48,807 bases of DNA from SIG673 sp045638685 (lineage in GTDB: Bacteria > Bacillota > Clostridia > Oscillospirales > CAG-272). The DNA is taken from positions 1 to 48,807 of the forward strand of contig JAZUBT010000025.1 in assembly GCA_045638685.1 (NCBI GenBank), read 5' to 3'. This document shows positions 41,841 to 48,807 of this stretch, one piece after another. A program made the position numbers and the translations under genes. The notes beneath the pieces were generated by a model. That model was not told where the DNA came from and did not search any database. It saw only the letters and a program-made list of their open reading frames with translations. Every line of letters starts with the position of its first letter. The first letter of the stretch is position 1.

Positions 41841-42644
41841 TCAGCCAAGCCTTAACGTCTGACCGGGCTCCACCTTTACGGCCTTTCCGCCGGCGGTAAA
41901 CCAGACGGTACGCGCGGAGGGGTTATATACCACCTCGCAGTTAACGCCAAAAACAAGGCTGCGCAAAGCCATTATATATTCGTAAATCTCAATATTGGTT
42001 GCATAGTAAACGTCGTCCATACCCGAAGCCTTTTCGCAAAACTCCTCTATAAGCTCCCAGTTACCGTCATTATCAAACTCGTAGCTGTGTCCCCATATGT
42101 AGAAGAGCATAAGATTCGGCACTCTTCTCGGTGGGTTTTTGAAGTATTCAAGCTTACCAAGTATATCGCCCTTGTGGTGGCAGGTCGGGTGCCACTGCAT
42201 AAAGTTCTCGGGGATACCGTATCCGTTGGTGGAACGAATCGTGCGGCTGTAAACCATACCGAGCGCACGGAACTGCTCGATAACGCTCTGATTATACTCG
42301 CCAAAGGGATAAGACATACCGATAACGGGGTGGCCGGCTATCCCCTCAAGCGCTTTTCTGTCGTTTAAAATCTCGTCTATAAGCGCCTCTCTCGGCATTG
42401 TATTCGGAAAAGGGTGCGTGTAAGTATGACATGATATTTCATGCCCCTTGTAAAGCTCGGCTACCTCAGATGCCTCAAGCCTTCCGGGGTTTCCGAAATA
42501 AGCCGAATTAAGGTGGAATGTCCCCTTAATACCGTGCTTATTGAATATCTCGACGAGGCGGCGGTCAGCCGTAACTCCGTCGTCGTAGCTCATGGTAAGA
42601 GCCTTCGTTTTTCCCTCGGGGTAAAGATTAAAAACCACTTTCAT
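41841..42644 (-). CDS. Polysaccharide deacetylase family protein
   Basis: A 267-residue NodB-fold esterase/deacetylase. TMSYDDG gives the catalytic/metal Asp pair (21, 22), and SCHTYTHP gives H73 and H77. MSYPFGEYN is motif 3. A 55-residue C-terminal beta extension (VVYNPSARTVWFTAGGKAV) follows. There is no signal peptide, so the substrate may be intracellular or the protein non-classically located. GGAGC precedes the ATG. It lies between cca and the DUF362 gene. Confidence 0.9.
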   Translation of the reverse strand: MKVVFNLYPEGKTKALTMSYDDGVTADRRLVEIFNKHGIKGTFHLNSAYFGNPGRLEASEVAELYKGHEISCHTYTHPFPNTMPREALIDEILNDRKALEGIAGHPVIGMSYPFGEYNQSVIEQFRALGMVYSRTIRSTNGYGIPENFMQWHPTCHHKGDILGKLEYFKNPPRRVPNLMLFYIWGHSYEFDNDGNWELIEEFCEKASGMDDVYYATNIEIYEYIMALRSLVFGVNCEVVYNPSARTVWFTAGGKAVKVEPGQTLRLG

Positions 42645-42674
42645 AACCTTGCTCCTTTAAATGTGCGTTTAATT

Positions 42675-44036
42675 TCATTTTTTAAAAAGTTCGCCAAAAC
42701 GCTTGTCTCTGATTTGCTCCGCCTCTTTTATAAGACTCTCTTTCTCGTTCTCGCACTGCCCGGAAACCACCTTTTCAAGCAGCTCTTCAAGCGTTTCTCC
42801 TATACCCCTTCCCTTCGGAAATCCGAGGGATATGAGGTCGCTGCCGTTTATCCTAAGCTGTTTTAGCGAAAAGCATTCATTCTTTTCAAGAATACCTTTC
42901 ATTATTTCTTTTATATTTTCGTATTTTTGCAGCCTTTTTTTGCTTTCCTCAGTCTTTGCCAAGTTATCCGCAATTTTAAGATCTAAGAGTTTACCAAAAA
43001 GCTCCGTGGTGAGTCTTCCAAGCCACCTCTTTACGCTTTTTTCGGTTTCCTGCACGTCGGCGTCGTGATATTTCACCAGCAAAATAACCGCGTCCCTTGT
43101 TATATTATCCGATTTTAGTCTCGAAAGAGCAACCCTCGTTTTTTCCGTGCTTACCGCGGCATGTCCAAAAAAATGCCCCACTCCGTCTTCCTCTTTATAC
43201 GTTTCGGGCTTTCCGCAGTCGTGCAGAAGCGCGGCAAGTCTGGTTACCGTATCAAAGGGGCAGGCGGCAACTGTCTTTACAGCATGCGTATAAACGTCGT
43301 AAAGGTGGTAGGGGGTGTGCTGTAAAAAGCCTATGCTTTCCTTTATTTCGGGAAGCACAACGGAAAAAACGTCCGAATATTCAAGCAGTATTCTCTCCGC
43401 GCCTTTACCGACGATAAGACGTTTAAGCTCGGAAAAAACCCGTTCTGCCGAAAGAAGCTTTAAGCTTTCCCTTTGCTTTAATATTGCCGCCTTGGTTTCT
43501 TCCTCTATCCGGAAATCATAGGTGGAAGCAAACCGCAGCGCACGAAGAATACGCAGCGCGTCCTCGTTAAATCTATCCTCGGGGTTACCCACGGTACGGA
43601 TTATTCCGCCTTGCAAATCCTTTTCTCCGCCAAAGAGGTCAACAAGCCCTCTGTCCTCGGAATACGCCATGGCGTTGACTGTAAAGTCTCTCCGTTTTAA
43701 ATCCTCGGCAAGACTACGGGTAAAGCTTACCCTTTCGGGATGCCTTCCGTCGTTATACTCTCCGTCGCACCGAAAGGTGGTTACCTCTATCGGCTCTTTG
43801 TTTATCACTACCGTTACCGTACCGTGCTTTATTCCGGTTTCTACCACGGTAAAATCACCGAAAATCTCCGAGGTAACGTCTGGGGGCGCACTCGTTGTTA
43901 CGTCAAAATCGTGAGGCGTAAGACCGAGCAGGCAGTCTCTGACCGAGCCGCCGACGGCATAGCTTTCATAGCCGTATTCGTTTAGCCTTTTGATAACGGT
44001 TTTCGCCGCCTCGGAAAGAGTAACTCTTTCTTTCAT
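42675..44036 (-). CDS. cca: CCA tRNA nucleotidyltransferase
   Basis: Adds or repairs 3'-CCA on tRNAs; a class II nucleotidyltransferase with C-terminal HD domain, 453 aa. YAVGGSVRDCLLGLTPHDFDV holds the metal Asp residues, RRDFTVNAMAY and FNEDALRILRALRFAS are further head/neck motifs, and LLHDCGKP is the HD motif. Start at ATG 44036 after GGAGAGG. Although the two tRNAs in the window already encode CCA, the enzyme could repair ends. Confidence 0.95.
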   Translation of the reverse strand: MKERVTLSEAAKTVIKRLNEYGYESYAVGGSVRDCLLGLTPHDFDVTTSAPPDVTSEIFGDFTVVETGIKHGTVTVVINKEPIEVTTFRCDGEYNDGRHPERVSFTRSLAEDLKRRDFTVNAMAYSEDRGLVDLFGGEKDLQGGIIRTVGNPEDRFNEDALRILRALRFASTYDFRIEEETKAAILKQRESLKLLSAERVFSELKRLIVGKGAERILLEYSDVFSVVLPEIKESIGFLQHTPYHLYDVYTHAVKTVAACPFDTVTRLAALLHDCGKPETYKEEDGVGHFFGHAAVSTEKTRVALSRLKSDNITRDAVILLVKYHDADVQETEKSVKRWLGRLTTELFGKLLDLKIADNLAKTEESKKRLQKYENIKEIMKGILEKNECFSLKQLRINGSDLISLGFPKGRGIGETLEELLEKVVSGQCENEKESLIKEAEQIRDKRFGELFKK

Positions 44037-44155
44037 TCTTGCCTCTCCTTTTATTTCTACGTAAAGCCGTAGCTTTTTCACATAACGCTCTGTAAAACCG
44101 TTTTTTGCGGCTTACATCACGGCTACACGCCCTCGGGTACTGTTCACACACCCTC

Positions 44156-44184
44156 ATTGTATCATATAATTATAAATATTGCAA
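44156..44184 (-). promoter_or_regulatory. Promoter of the cca operon
   Basis: On the minus strand TTGCAA (plus 44179-44184), 17 nt, TACAAT (plus 44156-44161), giving a roughly 110-nt leader before cca. Confidence 0.65.
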
Positions 44185-44258
44185 GTAAAATATATACTTT
44201 GTATATAATATTTTGAGTTATGTATCAAGAAAAACATAAAAAATTCATAATTTTAGGG

Positions 44259-44264
44259 TATAAT
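44259..44264 (+). promoter_or_regulatory. -10 box candidate for gpmI
   Basis: TATAAT at 44259-44264, 43 nt before the ATG. No convincing -35 is visible at the proper distance. Confidence 0.4.
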
Positions 44265-44307
44265 ATAAACTAAGAAAATTTATATTACCGAAAGGAATTT
44301 TAACAAC

Positions 44308-45942
44308 ATGGCAGCAGAACTCAAAAAACTCAGCACCTTCAAAGGAGTAGAAGGCCCCCTCGTAACGATAGTAATGGACGGTGTAGGCATTGCGCCCGAA
44401 AACGACGGCAACGCGGTTTACCTCGCTTCCACTCCCACTCTCGATAACCTTATGGCAAAATATCCCATGGTTAAGCTTAAGGCTCACGGCACCGCGGTCG
44501 GACTTCCCTCCGATGACGATATGGGTAACTCCGAGGTCGGACACAACGCGCTCGGAGCCGGTCAGGTTTTCGCGCAGGGCGCAAAGCTTGTTTCAAATTC
44601 TATTGAAAGCGGAAAAATATTCGCTTCCGACACGTGGAAGTCTCTCACGTCTTACTGCAAGGACGGAACACTTCATTTTATCGGACTTTTCTCGGACGGA
44701 AACGTTCACTCACACATCGACCACTTAACCGCTATGATTAAAAAGGCTAAGGAGGACGGGGTTAAAAAGGTAAGAATACACGTTCTTCTTGACGGACGCG
44801 ACGTTGGAGAAACCTCCGCGCTCGATTACGTTCTCCCCTTTGAAAGCTTTATCGCAGATCTTCGCGACGACTCCTTCGACGTAAAAATCGCGTCGGGCGG
44901 CGGAAGAATGCAGATAACCATGGACCGTTACGAGGCTAACTGGACTATGGTTGAAAACGGCTGGAAAACCCACGTTCTCGGACAGGGTAGGCAGTTCGCA
45001 AGTGCCGAGGAGGCTATAAAAACATACCGCGCGGAGACCGGGGTTATCGATCAGGATCTCCCCCCCTTCGTTATTGCTGAAAACGGTGCGCCCGTAGGCA
45101 CGGTAGAGGACGGCGACAGCGTCGTATTCTACAACTTCAGAGGCGACCGCGCTATCGAAATATCAAAGACCTTTGAGGCAGGCGAGGAGTTCACCCGATT
45201 TAATAGAGTAAGGGTTCCTAAGGTGTTTTACGCAGGTATGCTTGAGTACGACGGAGACCTTCACATTCCGTCTCACTACCTCGTAAATCCTCCGGAAATT
45301 TCGGGCACAATGAGTGAGTATCTCGTCAACACCGGCATTAACCAGTATGCTCTTTCCGAGACGCAGAAATACGGACACGTAACCTACTTCTGGAACGGAA
45401 ATCGCTCCGGTAAATTCAGCGAGACGCTTGAAACCTACTGCGTGATACCGTCCGACGTCGTTCCCTTTGTGCAGAGACCGTGGATGAAGTGCGCGGAGAT
45501 AACCGATAAGCTTATAGAGGCGGTGCTTTCCGGAAAATATAAGTATATTCGCTGCAACTTCCCGAACGGAGACATGGTAGGACACACCGGCTCTCTTGCT
45601 GCTACCAAAATCAGTATGGAGGCTCTTGATCTTCAGCTCGCCCGTATCCTCCCCGTTATCGACTCTGTAAAGGGCGCGGCTATAATCACCGCCGACCACG
45701 GTAACGCCGACGAGATGTACGAGCTTGACAAGAAGACGAAGCTTCCCAAGGTCGGAAAGGCAAAAACAAGCCACACGCTTAACCCCGTACCGATGATTAT
45801 ATACGATAATTTTACCGCTGATAAATATTCCGTAAACAAGGACGGCGAGTTCGGTCTTTCAAACGTTGCCGCTACCACGGTTAACCTTCTCGGCTACGAG
45901 GCTCCCGAAATCTGGGACGCTTCTGCGATAGAAATAAAGTAA
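44308..45942 (+). CDS. gpmI: 2,3-bisphosphoglycerate-independent phosphoglycerate mutase
   Basis: Glycolytic enzyme interconverting 3- and 2-phosphoglycerate; 544 aa, alkaline-phosphatase fold with two Mn ions. VTIVMDGVGIAPENDGNAV holds a metal Asp; MGNSEVGHNALGAG holds the nucleophilic Ser. VLLDGRDVGETSAL is substrate binding, and NFPNGDMVGHTGS and ITADHGNADEM are metal ligands. AAAGGAA precedes the ATG. It is alone, without other glycolytic genes. Confidence 0.96.
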   Translation: MAAELKKLSTFKGVEGPLVTIVMDGVGIAPENDGNAVYLASTPTLDNLMAKYPMVKLKAHGTAVGLPSDDDMGNSEVGHNALGAGQVFAQGAKLVSNSIESGKIFASDTWKSLTSYCKDGTLHFIGLFSDGNVHSHIDHLTAMIKKAKEDGVKKVRIHVLLDGRDVGETSALDYVLPFESFIADLRDDSFDVKIASGGGRMQITMDRYEANWTMVENGWKTHVLGQGRQFASAEEAIKTYRAETGVIDQDLPPFVIAENGAPVGTVEDGDSVVFYNFRGDRAIEISKTFEAGEEFTRFNRVRVPKVFYAGMLEYDGDLHIPSHYLVNPPEISGTMSEYLVNTGINQYALSETQKYGHVTYFWNGNRSGKFSETLETYCVIPSDVVPFVQRPWMKCAEITDKLIEAVLSGKYKYIRCNFPNGDMVGHTGSLAATKISMEALDLQLARILPVIDSVKGAAIITADHGNADEMYELDKKTKLPKVGKAKTSHTLNPVPMIIYDNFTADKYSVNKDGEFGLSNVAATTVNLLGYEAPEIWDASAIEIK

Positions 45943-46140
45943 GATTATAAATATCTTAAAATAAGCGGGGGGGCGTCGAGGATAACGCTTTAAAAAGTGT
46001 GCGCCCCCTACAAAAAACCAAAACGGCTTATCCTTACAGAGCTCTTGCCCACCACAAAGGAGTCTTTTTGAAAAAAGCTTTGCAAAAAAACTTTTTTACG
46101 CGTCTGCGGGAGCTTCCCGCCGCAGAAAGGAGCGCAGATT
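45943..46140. other. Intergenic stretch with two GC hairpins
   Basis: GGGGGCG (45967-45974 region) and CGCCCCC (46003-46009 region) can pair over about 30 nt, and CTGCGG...CCGCAG encloses CGGGA-GCT-TCCCG near 46105-46130. An AAAAAGCTTTGC motif lies between, similar to the one near 23155. No gene is visible. Confidence 0.5.
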
Positions 46141-46872
46141 ATGCTATTATCCGTCGTTATACCGGTTTATAACGAAGAAAAAATAATAAAAAACTCCGTC
46201 TGCCGTTTAACGGAATATCTGCGGACGCTTGACATTCCCTTCGAGGTACTGATTTCCGACGACGGAAGCCGCGACAGCGGAGCGGGTATCGTTTCAGCGC
46301 TGTCTCAGAAATATAGCGAGATAAGGCTGCTATGCAACCCGTTAAACCGCGGAAAGGGCGCCGCCGTGCGCGACGGAATGCTCTCGGCAAAGGGCGATAT
46401 TATCATATTTACCGACTGCGATCTGGCTTACGGAGAGACGGTTATATACGATATTTTTCAGAGACTTAAAAACGGGGTAAGCGACGTTATAATAGGATCA
46501 AGAACACTCCACCCCGACGGCTACGAGGGTTACTCGCCGTTTCGTCGTATAGTTTCGGAAGGCTATCTGAAAATATTAAACCGTACGCTTAAGGCTACTC
46601 ATACCGACTTTCAGTGCGGACTTAAGGGCTTTACCGCCGACGCAAGAGATAAAATTTTCCCAAAATGCAAAATCAGCGGCTACGCCTTTGACCTTGAAGT
46701 ACTGCTTATAGCGGAAAAGCTCGGTCTTACCGTATCGGAAATACCCGTCAAGGTGCTTTCGGAGGTAAAGCATAGAGCAAAGCTTAATATGCTTTCCGAA
46801 GCGATAAAAACGGTCAAAGATATAAATAAAATAATGAAAACCGATTACGGTCTTATTTTAAAGGATAAATAA
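46141..46872 (+). CDS. Family 2 glycosyltransferase (dolichyl-phosphate glucosyl/mannosyltransferase type)
   Basis: A GT-A fold enzyme of 243 aa: SVVIPVYNEEKII, LISDDGSRD with the nucleotide-sugar Asp pair, NRGKGAAVRDGML, and FTDCDLAYG as the DXD-like site. TDFQCGLKGFTADA is the signature of the lipid-phosphate sugar transferase subgroup. There is no C-terminal membrane helix, so it may act as a cytosolic-face enzyme. AAAGGAGCG before the ATG. Operon with the rhomboid-like gene 15 nt downstream. Confidence 0.9.
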   Translation: MLLSVVIPVYNEEKIIKNSVCRLTEYLRTLDIPFEVLISDDGSRDSGAGIVSALSQKYSEIRLLCNPLNRGKGAAVRDGMLSAKGDIIIFTDCDLAYGETVIYDIFQRLKNGVSDVIIGSRTLHPDGYEGYSPFRRIVSEGYLKILNRTLKATHTDFQCGLKGFTADARDKIFPKCKISGYAFDLEVLLIAEKLGLTVSEIPVKVLSEVKHRAKLNMLSEAIKTVKDINKIMKTDYGLILKDK

Positions 46873-46887
46873 CGGAGGTCAGACAAC

Positions 46888-47553
46888 TTGAAGCTTAATT
46901 TATGGCTATATAAATTAGAAAACAAAATATCAAGATTTGCTATCGAAAAGCTTATGTCGGTAATCACGGTGGCGATGATTCTCGTTTGGGCAGTTGATCT
47001 GCTTCTCCCCATTACCGGCTACGAGGTCAGCATCTACGGAATGCTCTACTTTGACCGCGGTCTTATCTTTTCGGGTCAGGTATGGCGAATTATAACGTTT
47101 CTTTTCCTGTACCCTACCGCCTCAAATCCGATTTTCACGGCACTCGCTCTGTATTTTTATTGGTGGATAGGCAGCTCGCTTGAATCGTATATGGGTAAGG
47201 CGAGATTTAACCTCTACTACCTTTTCGGTGTTATAGGCTCGATTATCGCGGGACTTATAGTAGGCGGAATGACCAACTTTTATCTTAACATCTCTCTGTT
47301 TCTTGCCTTTGCGGTACTGTTTCCCGAAACACGGGTGCTGCTTTTCTTCTTTATTCCGATAAAGATAAAGTGGCTCGGAATGTTTGACGGACTTATACTT
47401 TTACTCTCCTTTATCATTGGAAATTGGATAGAACGCGCGGCAATACTCGCGGCAATAGCAAGCTTTCTACTTTTCTTCGGGTACCGTCTTTGGTATAACA
47501 CAAAACGCGCGTACGAGGACTATAAAAGAAGAAAAAATTATTACGACAGATAA
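46888..47553 (+). CDS. Rhomboid/Der1-like membrane protein lacking visible catalytic residues
   Basis: A 221-residue protein with about six hydrophobic segments. The rhomboid fold shows in GQVWRIITFLFLYP and YYLFGVIGSIIAGLI, but the place of the catalytic GxSG reads NFYLNISLFLAFA and no histidine partner is seen. It is therefore a likely pseudoprotease or derlin-like protein. The start is TTG 46888, 9 nt after GGAGG. Operon with the glycosyltransferase upstream and 33 nt before the esterase gene. Confidence 0.75.
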   Translation: MKLNLWLYKLENKISRFAIEKLMSVITVAMILVWAVDLLLPITGYEVSIYGMLYFDRGLIFSGQVWRIITFLFLYPTASNPIFTALALYFYWWIGSSLESYMGKARFNLYYLFGVIGSIIAGLIVGGMTNFYLNISLFLAFAVLFPETRVLLFFFIPIKIKWLGMFDGLILLLSFIIGNWIERAAILAAIASFLLFFGYRLWYNTKRAYEDYKRRKNYYDR

Positions 47554-47586
47554 ACGAGTACTCCCCACACGAAAGGAATAACTTTT

Positions 47587-48384
47587 ATGGAAAGAAAACA
47601 GTTTAAGCTCTGGGAAAACGGAACTCCGTTTTATAACGAAAGCTACGGTCAACCGGAAACGACGGTAACGTGGTATCCCGCAGACACCGGGGAGCCAAGG
47701 GGCTGTATTATCGTATTCCCCGGCGGCGGATACGGAATGCGCGTTGAGCACGAGGGCAAAAGCATCGCTGAAATGTTAAACCAAAACGGTTTTCACAGCT
47801 TTGTTCTTAACTACCGCATCGCTCCTTACAAGCACCCCGCCCCCCTTGAGGACGCCCTTCGCGCGGTACGTTTTGCAAGACATTACGCCGATTCCTTCGG
47901 TATCCTAAAAAACAAAATTGCTGTTCTCGGCTTTTCCGCGGGCGGTCATCTCGCCATAACCGCCGCAGAGAAGTTTGACTACGGCAAAAGCGAGGGAGAC
48001 GAAATCGACAGACAGAGCTCCCGCCCCGACGCCGCTGTTTTCTGCTACCCCGTATGTACGCTTTTAGGAGAATACACACATAAGGGCTCGGTTAAAAATC
48101 TTCTCGGCACCGACGATCCGACCGACCTTGCATATAAATTAAGCGGTGAGCTTAACGCAAGGGAGGATATGCCCCCCTGCTTTATCTGGCACACCTTCGG
48201 GGATACGGTCGTTCCCGTACAGAACGCTCTTATGCTTGCCGACGCGCTCAGAAAAAAGAACGTTCCTCTCGAAATGCACCTGTTCCCGGACGGGCCTCAC
48301 GGACTCGGTCTTGCGGAAAAAATACCGCACACCGCGCAGTGGGCTCCGCTTCTCCGCAACTGGCTTAAGCATATGCAATTTTAG
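47587..48384 (+). CDS. Alpha/beta hydrolase, acetyl-esterase/xylan-esterase-like
   Basis: A 265-residue cytosolic esterase. FPGGGYGMRVEHEGK is the oxyanion HGGG-type region, LGFSAGGHL holds the nucleophile Ser, HTFGDTVVP the Asp and DGPHGLGL the His. No signal peptide. The nearest families are BD-FAE and acetyl-xylan esterases that remove acetyl groups from sugars; the exact substrate is unknown. AAAGGAAT precedes the ATG. Confidence 0.92.
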   Translation: MERKQFKLWENGTPFYNESYGQPETTVTWYPADTGEPRGCIIVFPGGGYGMRVEHEGKSIAEMLNQNGFHSFVLNYRIAPYKHPAPLEDALRAVRFARHYADSFGILKNKIAVLGFSAGGHLAITAAEKFDYGKSEGDEIDRQSSRPDAAVFCYPVCTLLGEYTHKGSVKNLLGTDDPTDLAYKLSGELNAREDMPPCFIWHTFGDTVVPVQNALMLADALRKKNVPLEMHLFPDGPHGLGLAEKIPHTAQWAPLLRNWLKHMQF

Positions 48385-48549
48385 TGGGTTGTACCGGGTA
48401 GCCCCCGATGGCGAACGGCAAACAGGCAACGCCTGCACGTGTACTGCGATACATAGAAAATTCTAACACACCGAGCCTCGCTAATATCAACCCTTGCTAA
48501 AACACTAAAATTTCCCAAAAAACCTTACAACAAAGGAACGGAAGTAAAT
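48385..48549. other. Intergenic stretch with fragments of dispersed repeats
   Basis: GGGTAGCCCCCGATGGCGA near 48394 resembles the GGGTAGCACCCG repeat at 40591 (inverted), and ACACCGAGCCTCGCTAAT near 48470 resembles ACACCAAGCATCGCTAAT near 29365. No gene is visible except the start of the next one. Confidence 0.5.
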
Positions 48550-48807
48550 ATGAACGAAACGCTGAAAAAATACGTCTGCGAGATATGCGGCGGAGAACTA
48601 AATGATATGGGCGAGGGACGTTTCAGGTGTCCCTACTGCCGCACAGAGTATTTTAAGGAGACAACACTCCCCGACGAGCTTATTCTCGACCTACATAGCG
48701 CAAACAGAGAGCGGTCTCTCCAACGCTTTGAGGACGCTCTGAATGAGTACGATAGGATAATTGCGTCCTACCCCGACTGCTTTGACGCGTATTGGGGCGC
48801 AACGCTT
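48550..48807 (+). CDS. Zinc-ribbon plus TPR-like protein, cut by the window end
   Basis: Only the first 86 residues are present. The N-terminus is a zinc ribbon (YVCEICGGEL, then RCPYCRTEY), followed by helices with NEYDRIIASYPDCFDAYWGA, which looks like the first tetratricopeptide repeat. GGAACGGAAG lies before the ATG at 48550. No function can be given. Confidence 0.75.
   Translation, partial: MNETLKKYVCEICGGELNDMGEGRFRCPYCRTEYFKETTLPDELILDLHSANRERSLQRFEDALNEYDRIIASYPDCFDAYWGATL

Overview
The window looks like chromosomal DNA of a Gram-positive, endospore-forming-lineage Bacillota, most likely an uncultured or little-studied member of the Clostridia. The signs are the S10 ribosomal operon, two AbrB/SpoVT-fold regulators including SpoVT itself, a transketolase split into two genes, Mini-RNase III, the DnaD plus DnaI-type helicase-loading pair, a YwlE-type phosphatase, a Rex-like regulator, near-universal AAGGAGG-type ribosome binding sites and TTGACA-17-TATAAT promoters. 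I see no prophage, CRISPR array, insertion sequence or replication origin. Most of the window is housekeeping sequence; the unusual content lies in intergenic repeats, operators and a few surface proteins.

Layout. 1-3858: the head of the S10 operon on the minus strand (rpsJ, rplC, rplD, rplW, rplB, rpsS, rplV), with a roughly 240-nt structured leader. 4197-5454: an AbrB-like regulator, then tRNA-Met and tRNA-Glu, a perfect 17-bp terminator and two tandem 131-132-nt structured repeats that each end in a copy of the tRNA-Glu T-arm. 5463-7974: small hypothetical genes, including a divergent pair (membrane protein and XRE regulator) with palindromes in the promoter region, and a zinc-ribbon protein. 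8172-18662: a long plus-strand run of a PLP aminotransferase, trpS, a WecA/TagO-type transferase, MgtC, a lipoprotein and a membrane-anchored trigger-factor-like protein, dCMP deaminase, a YwlE-like phosphatase, rimI and tsaD.

18668-28751: a 102-nt tandem array, isocitrate dehydrogenase, a divergent Rex-like protein, dnaD, a helicase loader, a ROK glucokinase, a CapD/PglF-type sugar-nucleotide dehydratase, the split transketolase and a YccF protein. 28764-35017: mnmM, a decayed DUF4886 tail, thiN, mrnC and a MATE exporter with a long leader on the minus strand, then a secreted D,D-carboxypeptidase and an Asp/Glu racemase carrying four 15-residue basic repeats. 35208-38498: a two-gene lipoprotein operon (beta-helix protein, then a phospholipase-D-fold protein). 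38549-48807: spoVT, a DMT transporter of different base usage next to a repeat cluster, a ferredoxin-type DUF362 protein, a polysaccharide deacetylase and cca (minus), then gpmI, a glycosyltransferase, a rhomboid-fold protein lacking visible catalytic residues, an esterase and the start of a zinc-ribbon protein (plus).

The best candidates for something undescribed are the tRNA-Glu-linked tandem cassettes (4824-5187), a dispersed hairpin repeat family sharing a GCGACGG...AGCGTCGCTAAGG core (18668-18993 and, inverted, 40320-40600), the paired extracytoplasmic trigger-factor-like proteins, the PLD/beta-helix lipoprotein operon and the repeat-expanded racemase. All coordinates come from reading the sequence; no homology search or folding program was run.
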